The notes: generated by a model not told the origin, from the letters alone. DNA of 64,000 nucleotides from Hyposmocoma kahamanoa (GCF_003589595.1 NW_020653993.1:4750926-4814925); one strand, 5' to 3'; positions 1 through 11,035 are shown, counted from the stretch's first letter. Program-made: numbers and translations.

Positions 1-148
1 CTTGTGAAAGGGTACGTCCAGGGAAGTGCTGCCATATTACCTATTTCTTCCGCCAAGCAGTAATTTGAGCATTACTGCGCTCTGGTTTCGAAGGGTCGGG
101 GTGGTGGTGAAATTACAGGCACATGAGACTTGTCAACTTATGTCCTAA
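1..148 (+). repeat. SINE-A, 5' half
   Basis: Matches the 5' half of the ~300-bp SINE-A family: the CTTGTGAAAG start, GCCGCCAAGCAGTAAT, then GGTGAAATTACAGGCACATG and GACTTGTCAACTTATGTC. The copy is cut by the window edge. It is followed head to head by an inverted copy of the same half. Confidence 0.85.
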
Positions 149-149
149 T

Positions 150-275
150 ACTTCTAAACCAGAACGCAGTAATAGCCATATTACTGCTTGGCGGCAGAAA
201 TAGGTAAAGTAGCTACTGCTATCCCTGTATACTGATATCCCTGGACGAACTCTTTCACAAGGAGGTCTACTGCTA
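150..275 (-). repeat. SINE-A, inverted 5' half
   Basis: Reverse-complement 5' half of SINE-A (ACTGCTTGGCGGCAGAAATA, then CTCTTTCACAAGGAG). With the preceding + copy it forms an imperfect foldback of roughly 100-bp arms. Confidence 0.85.
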
Positions 276-324
276 TGATACATTTTAACGAGTAAAGACT
301 GTTTCACGCATACAATCTAGAACA

Positions 325-381
325 CGCACACGAACATGTCACGACTTATTCATTTCGTCACTTAATATTATAAAAAAAAAA
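325..381 (+). repeat. SINE-A 3' tail with poly(A)
   Basis: A degenerate ACGACTTATTCATTTCGTCA is followed by CTTAATATTATA and a run of A. This is the SINE-A 3' end, separated from the 5' half by the inverted fragment before it. Confidence 0.7.
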
Positions 382-929
382 AATCTGTACCACGTTACTC
401 ATTCTCTATATTATTTTGATTGTCAGGCACACCAATAATATCGACATCCCAAGTGTAGCCTTCTATCGGGCTCCGTCCTTCTATTCCAACAGCCTTTCCT
501 TCCACAAAACGGAGCCCATTTCGATTAACACCGTATTTATGTGATATATAAAATGCGTATTGATATCCAATCACAGCGAGGTTTGGATTTTTCTGCCAAC
601 GTGAATCACGTTTGCTACGTAGATTTCACTGCCAATGTTGTTGCTAGGAAATTTAGCATCGTAACGTCCTCAATAACATATTATGCCACTATTTAAAACC
701 CAGGAGAAGTAGTTCAGGGCTATGTTTGGTGTGGGTCGTCATAACTTTAGAAAACTGAAGATATTAACCCTACTATCGTTGTATATCTACGAGGCCGTAA
801 ATATACATCGATAGGTGTTTATGTGAAACAAAGTCTAGGCAATTTTAATATCGTGCCGTTCAATAAAAAAACTAAAAAACAAAACAAACTAAATAACTAA
901 TCTACACGTAGTACACTTGTCGGTGACGT
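382..929. other. unassigned stretch
   Basis: AT-rich sequence with no convincing frame. I recognise no repeat here. Confidence 0.4.
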
Positions 930-1150
930 GTGGCGCAATCTGGTGTCAGTTAACCGGCCGCGGAATTGCCGGATATGACACGCTTCGGCCAAAACTCTTC
1001 ATCCGTGAAGGTCGACAGATGTTGTTAGCCAGGCACTCTCACCACAAACGAATTAAAATTTGCGTTGTGGCGGGACTCCAACCGCTCGACCCTTAGGGTG
1101 TATTTAGCTTTTAGCCTGATGTACTCCACTATCTCTTTAGACATCGTGGA
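930..1150 (-). pseudogene. transposon gag/ORF1-like C-terminal fragment
   Basis: On the minus strand the frame reads IVEYIRLKAKYTLRVERLES then NFNSFVVRVP. After a stop and a frameshift it continues with DEEFWPKRV and FRGRL. This run (a residue-binding segment, then F-WP-x-V, then a basic RFRGR) resembles the C-terminus of gag-like first-ORF proteins of insect non-LTR retrotransposons. It is broken by at least one frameshift and has no intact start. The family assignment is from memory of the motif; a remnant of another mobile element is possible. Confidence 0.4.
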
Positions 1151-1435
1151 GTAATGTAGTCGCGACATTAATGGTGATTGTTTGCCAAATACACACTTAC
1201 AAATGGCCATGTCAAGTGCCAACATAAAAGGTAGAGTAATGTGAACAGATCTCAAATTCTGCATTCTCCGCACGCAAAACGTGGAATCAGCAAAAAGCGC
1301 CCTCCGCCTGTGACGTATTAAGAGTCTAGGCCAGACCATCATCTTAAGACATTTACTATAATTTACGCGTCTTTATTTTACGTAATTCTTTTGAAGGCTT
1401 TTGAGAATTTCTTTTTTTATGATTCCCAGTGACGA

Positions 1436-1525
1436 TTAAGTCGTGCGCCTGATGGCAAGCGACACGCCTGTCCTTAACAATTACTGCGCCACTCAGACGT
1501 TTAATTGCAAAGAATTGAAGGCCTA
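1436..1525 (-). repeat. SINE-A 3' half fragment
   Basis: GTCGTGCGCCTGATGGCAAG and GCGACACGCCTGTCC match the reverse complement of the SINE-A 3' half. The poly(T) side is missing. Confidence 0.8.
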
Positions 1526-1537
1526 TAATTTCTTATT

Positions 1538-1591
1538 TTTAACGCACTTCAAAAAAGGAGGAGGTTCCCAATTCCACAGCATTTTTTTTTT

Positions 1592-1648
<57 letters not shown>

Positions 1649-1806
1649 CGCGATAACTCGTTGTAAATTTCTGAACTGATTTTGATGATTCTTTTTTGTT
1701 GGAAAGAGGGTACCTCGATAGTGGCAAACTACGGATTGGATCCGGTTTCGCGCACTTTTCGGTAACCGATTTCAATAAAAATTGGCAAATAGATGTAATT
1801 CCGTAA
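1538..1806 (+). repeat. R2 repeat with embedded (TA)n
   Basis: Begins ACTTCAAAAAAGGAGGAGG, continues TTACGCGATAACTC and GATTTTGATGATTC, and ends GGTTTCGCGCAC, CGGTAACCGATTTC. This is the widespread R2 family (about 290 bp). A long TA microsatellite has expanded in its variable T-rich segment. Confidence 0.8.
1593..1647. repeat. (TA)n microsatellite
   Basis: About 27 uninterrupted TA units inside the R2 copy. It yields spurious IYIYIY frames on both strands. Confidence 0.97.
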
Positions 1807-2750
1807 TGAGAATGTAGGACTGAGATTATTCCATCCACAATCTTGTCTCCAATGATGACATTATATGTTTGAATATAACGTGGTATTTAAAATTTGCAAT
1901 TGGATTGTAGCAACGCATTACGACGTATTGTGGAAATGGATCATCTTAAAAAGGACTTAGGATTTGCCTCTCATTCATATTCATTTTACTAGACTTGTTT
2001 TTTATAGTACCTATTTTTTTATAGTACCTGGATAGTTTTTTCGCATTTATTTCTTTGTCTTGTCATATGCTGTAGATTCAAGAATATAAAGAGCAATTAT
2101 AAAGGTGGCTTCACACGACCTGTGGTTTTACACATCGACAAACGCTGCACCGATTTGAATGAGCGCCGTTGAAGTTATTGACACATAGCTGACCCAAAGG
2201 GTCTTTACGTGGTGCAGTCCGTAGAATCACGTGGGAAGCCGCTTTAAGGAAGAATTCTATTTTATCTACCCGTTTCACTGTAAATAGAATTTTATCGATA
2301 TTTAGCTCCAACTAAATCGTATATAAGGCTGGAATCACGCACGTTTTTTAAATATTTTTCATATCATTGAGAATAACAAAGACTAGAAAGAACAAAGAAT
2401 ATTTTGACTTCGAGGCAGAACCGTCCCATATATTAGCAGTCTTTAAATCTTATTTCTCACAGCCGGAAACGACATTAATACCTTTATAGCGCATATTCCA
2501 ACAGCTGGAAAATCTGAACATTTTTTAAATTTACAATCCAATACAAGTATTTTTTTTTTTTGCAAAGAAATAACGAAATAAAAGATTTCAGCGATTTCTG
2601 CCAGACAACAGCGGTGTACTAATGATCTTGTAATCGAAAAAAGAAAATAAATAAATACATGACTTCTCACTACTAATATATGCCTACATTTATTTAAATA
2701 AGTAATTCCCACTAAAGTTATTGTTCTTTTAGCATTTTTATCTTTTTTTT
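1807..2750. other. unassigned stretch
   Basis: AT-rich. It contains a short direct repeat (TTTTTATAGTACCT twice near 2006-2033) and a CpG-richer segment at 2100-2240, but no supported gene. Confidence 0.4.
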
Positions 2751-2752
2751 GT

Positions 2753-2832
2753 GATATCAAGTGACAACACGAACGAGTGGCAAGCGACAAGCCTGTTCAT
2801 ACCAGTTGTAGTGCCACTCAAAGTTTTAACTA
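2753..2832 (-). repeat. SINE-A 3' fragment
   Basis: ATATCAAGTGAC, GGCAAGCGACAAGCCTG and AGTGCCACTCAAAG match the reverse-complement 3' portion of SINE-A. Confidence 0.75.
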
Positions 2833-4666
2833 TAAAATATTCACAGTACAGTACAGTCTTCGGTACGAAGTTAAAAAAACTAGGCGACAATTTCTTTTCT
2901 CTGTGCAGATTGACACCGTTCCAAACAATCGAGGGCAGTATGCTTTAATCAGAGCAATAAATTTCTTTTATCTTCCAAGCCTCGGGCCTCAAGACGTTTT
3001 CCTTCCCCGGAAAGGGAATTCTTTTGGAAAACGACTCCTGTGCGTTGTAAGAAGGAAATAACTCAAATAATGGGACTTTTTACGTAAGACTTCTGTTGTT
3101 AAGGTGGGGAAATTAAATTTGTACCCGAAAGGAAGTCAAGCATGAAATGGGTATGACAAGACGGTCGTAATAAGGAGCGGTTGTTTTTTTTTTGTAACTT
3201 TCCAAATGCTCTACATATAGCGTGTCAACCCCATCTAGTGCGCCCGAAGCGTACTCGAAAGCATCCTACCCGATATCGCGACGACCACCCATCCTCGAGG
3301 AAGTAGATTAGTCTTTGCAAATGTAGATGGCGCTTCTCACCATCGACCCTGTTTTGCCAAAATATCACTTTTTCATGACCAAATATGGTAATAACGAAAG
3401 GACTTCCGGTAACTTCCGTTTTATGCGTAATCACCGACCTGCACCCCCGCGCGCTCCAGTTAGTATCCAAAAAGTCCGCATTTAACACTGGTGGCAGTTA
3501 GAAGTAGTTTTTCATGTGCGCGCGACTTTTCTACTGTAATTTTGTATTAGTTATAAGTACGTCGTAGTATCTGTGTAATATCTCTGAGTCTCGTTTATTT
3601 TTATGTAATAAAAACACATAGTGCTCTACTGACTGACTTACTTATTTAGCCTGGCCATATACATATTTATTTGTAAAATACTAACCTCGCAGGACCATAT
3701 TACAAACCATAGTAAAAAAACACTTTTTTTCCGGCTTATTATATTATTATACAATTATCACCATTTAGAGATACCTATTTAAATATTTTTATTTTTGTAA
3801 GTAAGTAACATTTGACAATGAACGAAATGAATCATGGAACGAAAGTTGTTGTTTATGATTTTAGTAATATAGTCCTACAAGATTATGTTAAAAGGTTTTC
3901 CAAGTAGACATAGAAATGAGACTCCAGTGACTGTTATAAATTATATTATAAGATCTTTCACTATAATCCAAACAAAACAAAACACGTCTGTTCTAGTCAA
4001 AGATGCTTTTCGTAATGTCGGCCGCCTGTCAGCGTTCCGTTGATATCGATGATGATGATATTGATTTATTTCTTATTTCGATGAAACTAATTCTTAATGA
4101 CGCAAAGTAAGTTTTCTAACAGAATAAAATAAAATAATGTCACAATACGCTAACAGACGGCCATTCTGCTTAACGAATGTCCTCATTCCAGAGTAAGCTC
4201 GGTCATTCGACAAGAGGAGAGCATGTACTCATGCTTCTTCTAGAATTGCTCGTAACAAAGGAGCAGTCGCTTCTTGATTAACTAGTCGGCACGGCAATGC
4301 TCCCACAAAGGTGCCTGCTATAACACCTCTTACAAACGAAACAATCACCAGCTGTTTGTCCTGGAAGATAACTCGATGATTTCTACAACTTTGATTTTAA
4401 ATTATAGTCAAAACAAACTAAAATAAAATATATGTATTATGTGTATGTTAAAACTAACACTTTTCCAGCACGAACACGTTAAAGGTATAAACAAAAAAAA
4501 TTTCAAATTGTAAAAATATTACTTTAACAAAAAATAATGTCAAAATTTGTTGTGTGTTATACAAAATCCCCTGTATTTAAAATCCATGGCGCTCTATACG
4601 TGGGCTTAAATGACGCCTACAGTATAATTTACTAATATAGATTTTAAGACTTTCGTGGTTATTCAC
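2833..4666. other. unassigned stretch, possible decayed LTR material at 3200-3640
   Basis: No gene recognised. At 3200-3640 the sequence is less AT-rich, has a primer-site-like CTGGTGGCAG and ends in AATAAAA. It could be old LTR-retroelement sequence, but I cannot define LTR ends. Confidence 0.25.
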
Positions 4667-4831
4667 TAAATGATTATCACTAGTAACAGGTTTCTTACCA
4701 CGGTATAACTTCTTTTTATTTTCCCGATATTTCGGAACGGTTGCACGCTCCATGGTCACGGGTTGACTGAAAAGGAAAATAAAAAGAAGTTATACCGTGG
4801 TAAGAAACCTGTTACTAGTGATAATCATTTA
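4667..4831. repeat. perfect 58-bp inverted repeat (4667-4724 / 4774-4831)
   Basis: The left arm begins TAAATGATTATCACTAGTAA and the right arm is its exact reverse complement over 58 bp. They are separated by 49 bp containing CCCGATATTTCGG and GGGTTGACTGA. The left arm's TTTCTTACCACGGTATAA and the spacer recur once, degenerate, at 59328-59402, so this is a dispersed repeat of which one arm was duplicated in reverse. Confidence 0.9.
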
Positions 4832-6564
4832 ATTTGCTAATGCCCAAGTCCCGAAGTTATTTTAAGTTCCATGGAAGTTGACAGTTCTGAATATATATTG
4901 TGTATTATTTGGTTTAACAATTTTGATACTCAATTAAAAGTTCACCTTAAGAGTTTTTGTATAATGGTTGAATGTAGTTTTATTCACATATAACACTCGA
5001 TTATTCTTACTTTTCAACGCTTATTATGAACCTTTGTCGTTTCGTCTACGCTTATAAAATAACGGATTTCACGGGTTTTGTGAAATAAAATATGTATGTT
5101 TCTTGTGTTTGCTTATAATTACAATTATGTACCAATATATTATTATGTTTTTATTATTATTATGCAACATATTCATTAGAAACAGTCTGTTATATGAGAG
5201 TTTTCAAGCAAAATCTACAGTTATGCAATTTTTAAATTGCTCACATATTAAATTTATAAAGACAATGTTTCAAAAAAACTTAAATTATTAAAATTAACAA
5301 AACAAATGAACTAAATAACAAACATTTTGGTATAAATCTGGGAACTAAAACATTTGTGACATAACCATCGTCGATGCGACGAGCCGTAGTTGCTGGTACG
5401 GTGCACACAGACTTCCAACGCAAAAGGACTACCATCAGTTGCACGGGCAACGGGTTGACCACGCGCGCAAAATTTACCACGCTTTTTTCGAACCCGCGTC
5501 GTCGGTTCGACGAAGGTTCGTCATCTAGGGTTAAGATTACACAGTAACATTCCATATACTCGTATATAATTTGTAGAAGACTTTTCTTGTAGTTAAATTA
5601 TCATTCCTTTAATTAATTAATCACTTAAAAGTGTACCTTAATCTGTTAAAGCAAGCGCTTGCGCCGAAATGGTATTTTAATTTTACATCGCGAAATGTGG
5701 ACAATTTCATATTTCTAATCATTTCATTGGATTAATAATTATTGCTTCATTGTCCCTTACCTTTCCTACACATACCTTACTCACACGTAAGAGCGAGATA
5801 ACGTCACCGAAGTGGTGACACCTAGCGGACGTAGAAGCAACTCTCGCTCCCCAGTCGAAATGCTATGAAAAATCATAGTGAAACCATACTAAACTGAAAA
5901 CTATAGTGAATAAAGTGAACGCACGTTTTGGTGAACTTGTAACGTCAAGAATCGCACCCTGGGCGGGGCAAGAAGCCGAGATTGTTCAACGCACCAGCAA
6001 AACTGTCTCGCGGTTGGTTTCAAGAGACATTGTGGTCCCAGTTTACCTACTCTTTTTTCCAATAAACCACTTATTTATTCATGTACAGTCACAAATTGAA
6101 GTAAGGCATTGTTGGCATTCCCCGCATGGTTGGCCGGTTTGGGCTAGCCGTAACTAAATCACGTCACCAATAAGGTTGGTATTAAAATTAGAAAAACTAC
6201 AAAGCTTGAACTTTAGAAAATAGTGCAGTGTCATGTGCAGTTCTGAAGTTATTTATTTTTAGAAGTAAAATTCTAAATATTTAGCAAATACAGTTTGTGT
6301 AGGTGAGACGAACGTCAAATGTTAGTAATTAGAATATAATAGAATAGTTAAATGTCTATTCGTCTATTTGTATATATATATATATATTTTTATTATTAAT
6401 ATTGAAATCAACCAAAACAAAAAATATAATGACTATAAATGTTGTACTGTCATTTGTGCAGTTGTGGCGTACGCAAAAGGATTTCATTCAGCTTGTGCCA
6501 CAGCCATAATCGACTGTGGCGCTGGTTTTCAATGAGCCCTGAGCTAAAATGAGTGACGGAACTG
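4832..6564. other. unassigned stretch
   Basis: AT-rich with a denser segment at 5815-6180 that includes AATAAACC and a short open frame at 5906-6157 with no recognisable domain. There is a short (TA)n near 6370. No gene is supported. Confidence 0.35.
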
Positions 6565-6953
6565 GACTAAAATAAGTTGGCCAAAAGTATGTCGCCAGCT
6601 CAGCACAAAAAGAAGCTTGTATGTAAATTACAAAAATGGTTATGGCGTGTCGCTTAAAACTGCACGACTTGTTCGTCCCTTAGTATTATAAAAAAAGGAA
6701 ATGTGGATATTTAAAACATATATATTATTATTGATACAATGATCGAATAAACAAACATCCTTCGATCCAACTGACTCGAACCAGCGACTTTCGCCAAACC
6801 GAAAAAGTTTTACATAAGATTAATATTTAAAGTGACGTGTTTGTGGTTTTTTGAGGGTTTAATATACGCCATATTGCGAAAAAACTCTTTTATTTTAACA
6901 AGTAGTGAGGCTGGTAGTGCCTCAGATCTGAACGGCACTACCACTGCGCCCGT
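6565..6953. repeat. composite ~390-bp repeat, copy 1
   Basis: Nearly collinear with 8976-9382. Shared blocks include CGCCAGCTCAGCACAAAAAG, ATCCTTCGATCCAACTGA, a SINE-A 3' piece at 6640-6697 and a reverse SINE-A piece ending ACCACTGCGCCCGT. It also contains a B-box-like GACTCGAACC (reverse of GGTTCGAGTC). Confidence 0.85.
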
Positions 6954-7540
6954 GTGTGTTGCAATATAAACTACAATATTTGTGTATGTATTCTTTGTAC
7001 ATTGTGTTACTGCTGTGTGGTATATTATAGACAGTAAAAGTACATAAATATAGCAAGAACATATAAATATGCTTATTGCGTGGGTTTATAGTGTGGTGAC
7101 GCAATTACGTACAAATAAAAATAATACAACTCGATCGCTCCGAGTGAAGTTGCGAGGACGAATTGTGAGATACATTGTTTTTGTTTTAAGCGGTCAGTGT
7201 ATTGCGATTAACTCGCGCTTCGGTGTGACTGTGTCGCGTAATGAAAAACTGTTTTTTCGGCCCAACCAGACATCTGTGGGGAGCGGAAATAAATGTGTTT
7301 CCGAGATAAAACGTTATTGCTTATCGCCTTCTTATTAGCTTTTAATGAGTTTTGTGTAAAATCGTTTGCGGCTTCGCAGATTGTTTTGTATATATTATGC
7401 ATATTGCAAACTTCCAATAATACAAGTCTTTTTATACACCAGTACATTTGTGACTCATAATAAATTTAGCCAGAAGAAATAATATTAAAAAAGGTAATGA
7501 TAAGCTAAAAAAATGTCGCTGTTGCTTTTTGTAATAATAG
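6954..7540. other. unassigned stretch
   Basis: No recognised repeat. The frame at 7069-7338 has no domain and is probably chance. Confidence 0.35.
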
Positions 7541-7720
7541 AGCTCGGTGAGAAAGAGTTCGTCAGGGAAGAACTGCCACTTTCATATTTCTGCCGCCAAG
7601 TCACAATATGAACGTTCCGATTTTGAAGGGTAATGGTGTTAGAGAAATTACAGGCATATGGAAGTTGTTAAGTTATGTCTCAGGGTGATAGGTGCTATGG
7701 TATTGTCACTCCAGCTACCG
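7541..7720 (+). repeat. SINE-A 5' half
   Basis: GAGCTCGGTGAGAAAGAG, TTTCTGCCGCCAAG, GAAATTACAGGCATATGG and TTATGTCTCAGGGTGA. The 3' half is missing. Confidence 0.85.
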
Positions 7721-7989
7721 TAATATGCTTCTCCGATAAAGCTATTATATCCACATTTAGCTGTCAAATTCCAGTGATAAGCTTAAAATAATTTAAAAAA
7801 TATTATCATAATACATACATGGCGAGCACCATGACGTCACATTTCTATGTCATCGCGAGTGCCGGCGACCAATGACTGCAAAAGATTAACACAGTGCCAA
7901 ACATGGTTGCAAGGTCTAAGGATTTTAAAATATTTGCACAGTAATTTTATCAACGTAAAAATTGAGCGCGGCAATCGAAATGAAAAGAC

Positions 7990-8257
7990 ATTTTTTGTTT
8001 CATGGTTTTCGCGGCGATGTTTGAACGACAAAAATGGCTATATACGCAATTTCATATCGTTGTCCTTGTTTTTCAAAATGTATAACAATAGTTAATTACC
8101 AAATAAGTAAATGTAGATTTGTCATTTTTTGTGTCATCGTTTTCACGGCGTTGATTAAACGACAAAGATAGCTATATACGCAATTTTATATCGTTGTCCC
8201 TGTTCTTCAAATTGTATGACAATAGTTCATTATCAAATAAGCAAACTTAGATTTATC
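7990..8257. repeat. diverged tandem duplication, 134-bp period
   Basis: Two adjacent units start with ATTTTTTGTKTCAT at 7990 and 8124. Both contain GGCTATATACGCAATTT or AGCTATATACGCAATTT, then ATCGTTGTCC and ACAATAGTT. The units are diverged but collinear. Confidence 0.85.
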
Positions 8258-8307
8258 AACTGAACTAAATATTGTCGCGGGGAGGTTTATCACACACATT
8301 ATACCAT

Positions 8308-8365
8308 GCTACGGCCACAGATCTTTGCGATTTAAAACTCTGAGTAGCATTGGAATTGTATGGTG
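8308..8365 (+). repeat. SINE-A middle fragment
   Basis: CAGATCTTTGCGATTTAAAA and CTCTGAGTAGCATTG match the centre of SINE-A. Confidence 0.65.
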
Positions 8366-8442
8366 TTAGACGTCTCAGTTGTAGTTAGATGTAGTTAGGA
8401 GTGAGTTGACACAATCGCGAACGTAAAAAATGTAAATATTTA

Positions 8443-8938
8443 TTCAAAGTCAAAGATTATTTATTCCATAGGTAAAATAAATTTACACATGAAAACGTTA
8501 CATTTAAGCTACTGCTCGTTCACTACGCTGACCTCCCTGAGAAGAACGAGCAAGAAACTCTAGGGATTGCTCTTTTCAAATAAACTTAAACGCTATGGAA
8601 TACACTTTGAATCAAATTTGTGTGGATTCTGGAGCCGTGTTGTCTTTCCATACATCTTTATCTAACACGTAGTCTTCAATTCTGTAATATGATTTTTCGA
8701 TCAAAATATTTTTAATGTAGTTTTTAAACTTAAGAAATGATAAGCTTAATATATGTTCCGGGATCTTATTGTAAAAACGTATACAGTTCTCCATAAAAGA
8801 GATGTTTACCTTGGTTAAACGAAATCGTGGTACCATGAGTTTGGACTTAGCTCTAAGGTTAATATTATGGATATCTTCTTTCTTATTGAAATTCAAAGTT
8901 AAAAATACACAAATTATAATGAATGTTAATGTGACCAA
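8443..8938 (-). pseudogene. LINE 3' end (Jockey/L2-like RT C-terminus)
   Basis: The minus-strand frame includes NFNKKEDIHNINLRAKSKLM, then FMENCIRFYNKIPEHILSL and a LKFKNYIK stretch. This is the region after the reverse-transcriptase palm in insect Jockey/L2-like LINEs (CIRFYNKIP). The 3' end lies at the low coordinate, in a TCAAAGTCAAAGATTATT tail typical of these elements. Copies of the same lineage lie at 37764, 43045 and 58167. It is 5'-truncated and not functional. Confidence 0.7.
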
Positions 8939-8975
8939 TCACTACTGCTTATTTATCGTCAATTAAAAATATATT

Positions 8976-9382
8976 GAACTAAAATAAATTGGCAGCGCCA
9001 AAAGTATGCCGCCAGCTCAGCACAAAAAGAACCTTGTATGTAAAGTACAGAAATGGTAATGGCGTGTAGCTTACAACCGCACGACTTGTTCGTCCTGTCC
9101 CTTAGTATTATATAAAAAAGGAATTGTGGATATTTAAAACATATATATTATTAATGATACAATGATCGAATAAACAAACATCCTTCGATCCAACTGATTC
9201 GAACCAGCGTCTTTCGCAAAACCGACAAAGTTTTATATAAGATTAATATTTAAAGTCACGTGTGTGGTTTTTTGAGGGTTTAGTAATATTCGCCATATTG
9301 CAAAAAACTTTTAAACTTTTATTTTAACAAGTAGTTAGGCTGGTAGTGCCTCAGATCTGAAGGGCACTACCACTGCGCCCGT
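8976..9382. repeat. composite ~400-bp repeat, copy 2
   Basis: Second copy of the 6565-6953 block in the same orientation, diverged by point changes and small indels. Beyond the shared end, this copy continues into a SINE-A fragment. Confidence 0.85.
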
Positions 9383-9754
9383 CACTCTGAAGCATAAGTT
9401 AACAAGTCCCATGTGCGTGTAATTTCCCTTACCCTTCAAAACCGGAATGCAGTAAATGATCATATTATTGCTTTGCAGCCATTGACTTACAAATAAATGG
9501 ACGACGGGTCTAATACAAAAACCACGAAAAAAATGTCTCAAGTCAACCTATTCGAAATTTAAATTGTAATGTCATCGCAGTATCGCGCTGTCAGTAGAAC
9601 AAATGAAGACTAAAGCGGAGTTTGGCGCTCTGTATACGATTTTAGCGCCTTACAAGTGCGGACACTTTTTAGCGCGGACCCGACGTCCATATAATTGTAA
9701 GTCAATGTTTGCAGCAGACATTGAACTCTTCCACAAAGAGCTTTATTGCTAGTA
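9383..9754 (-). repeat. SINE-A split by a MITE
   Basis: Left part: GTCACTCTGAAGCATAAG, ACAAGTCCCATGTGCG and CAAAACCGGAATGCAGTAA. After the 228-bp MITE it resumes with AACTCTTCCACAAAGAGC and TATTGCTAGTA, the reverse SINE-A 5' end. The SINE was therefore in place before the MITE inserted. Confidence 0.8.
9480..9707 (+). mobile_element. 228-bp hAT-like MITE, copy 1
   Basis: Terminal inverted repeats start CATTGACTTACAA and end TTGTAAGTCAATG (about 29 bp, imperfect). It is flanked by a perfect 8-bp target duplication TTTGCAGC (9472-9479 and 9708-9715), the hAT signature. It has no coding capacity. Only about three substitutions separate it from copy 2. Confidence 0.93.
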
Positions 9755-9755
9755 A

Positions 9756-10030
9756 TAATGGTAGGTAAAAACATCATCATATCGGTATAGGCCTTCTTCA
9801 GTTTCTGCCACTTCTCTCGGTTCTGTGTCACCTGTATCCAATTCAACCCTGCAATTATCTTTGTGTCGTCCTTCCAACGCATCTGCGGTGTCCTCCGGGG
9901 CGTTTTTCTCCCCAAGGTCGCCATTCCAGGACTGTCTTACACCTGAAGCCATAGTTTCGAGGAACGTGACTGTCCACCGCAACTTAAGGGTCGTTACGCG
10001 TTTGGTGATTAAATTATAGTTCATACTTAT
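9756..10030 (-). pseudogene. LINE RT C-terminal fragment, frameshifted
   Basis: One frame reads RVTTLKLRWTVTFLETMASG and the next, after a frameshift, RKTPRRTPQMRWKDDTKIIA then NWIQVTQNREKWQKLKKAY. The R-P-x-x-RW-x-DD-x-x-x-IAG-x-NW-x-x-x-A-x-x-R-x-x-W pattern is the conserved tail after the RT domain in R4/RTE-like LINEs. 5'-truncated. A relative lies at 41970-42285. Confidence 0.75.
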
Positions 10031-10071
10031 AATTTGTTATATTATTTTTGATGATATTTTAATTGAATTTA

Positions 10072-10255
10072 AATGGGAAATTACAGTCACATGAGACTTG
10101 TCAACATACGTTTCAGGGTGACTAGCGCAATGGCAGTGCCCCTCAGATTTTTGCGATTTAAATCTCTGAGTGGCACTGCAACTGTTATGGACAGGCGTGT
10201 AGCTTACCATCAGGCACACGACTTGTCCGTCCCTTCACTTGATATTATAAAAATA
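10072..10255 (+). repeat. SINE-A 3' two-thirds
   Basis: GGGAAATTACAGTCACATGA, GCGATTTAAATCTCTGAGTG, ATGGACAGGCGTGTAGC and CACTTGATATTATAAAAA. The tail is intact. Confidence 0.9.
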
Positions 10256-10874
10256 TATGGTAAAAAAATAAAAATATTATTATATTTTTTTGATGTTAAT
10301 TTTATTTTTTATTTTAAATTTTCTATAGTGATTAACTAATTTTATAATTTAAGAAAATGGATCATAAACATCTAAAATAAATGATTTTTTTTTATTAACT
10401 GGAAAAGAAAACACGAGAAACGTCGTGTCACCTCGAATTTATATATATATTTTTTATACAAATCTTCGTTTTTTTAAATTGTCATAGCACGATTTTCCTA
10501 AAAAAATGTCGAAGCAATCAAACAAAACCAATCAACGATAAAAGGGGTCCCGCTTTACTGTCGATTTTCATGCAAATAAAATATATTTCCATTTAAATTG
10601 GAAGAACGAATTTGGAACGAATGTTTTTGCCTAATGGAGTTTAGTGAAACTTGTCAAAAAATCTACGACATTTTTACGAGCAAAGTGTGAAAATCAGAAA
10701 AAAGTTTCAGGAAACAGCAAACTTTCGCATTTTAATTGTCGTTGCCACTCAGGTTTGTAGAACACAAACAAAGGCTGTATATTTCATAGTTCTCTTTATT
10801 TTAATCACAGATCCATTTGATATTTGTTTTGTTATGAATTGAAGAGCCCCGGGAAAAGAATGACACGTTTTTAA
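10256..10874. other. unassigned stretch
   Basis: Strongly AT-rich. The short frame at 10651-10842 has no recognisable features. Confidence 0.35.
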
Positions 10875-11035
10875 TCATTTTTTTTATAATATCAAATGAC
10901 GGGACGAACAAGTCGTGCGCCTGATGGTAAGCTATACGCCTGTCCATAACAGGTGCAGTGCCACTTAGAGCCTTAAATCGCAAAGATCTGAGGGGCATTG
11001 ACACTGCGCCCGTCACCCTGAGACATAAGTTGACA
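10875..11035 (-). repeat. SINE-A 3' half
   Basis: Poly(T), then ATAATATCAAATGACGGGAC, GCCTGTCCATAACAGG, AAATCGCAAAGATCTGAGG and AGACATAAGTTGACA. Confidence 0.9.

Noticed and set aside
1443..1838. Overlapping open frames on both strands with IYIYIY runs
   Set aside because: They read through the (TA)n microsatellite within an R2 repeat.
3205..3640. Possible LTR with primer-site-like CTGGTGGCAG and AATAAAA
   Set aside because: No paired LTR, no TG...CA ends or target duplication could be defined.
5906..6157. 83-codon plus-strand frame
   Set aside because: No recognisable motif and no supporting splice or promoter context; the surrounding LTR-like impression is also unproven.
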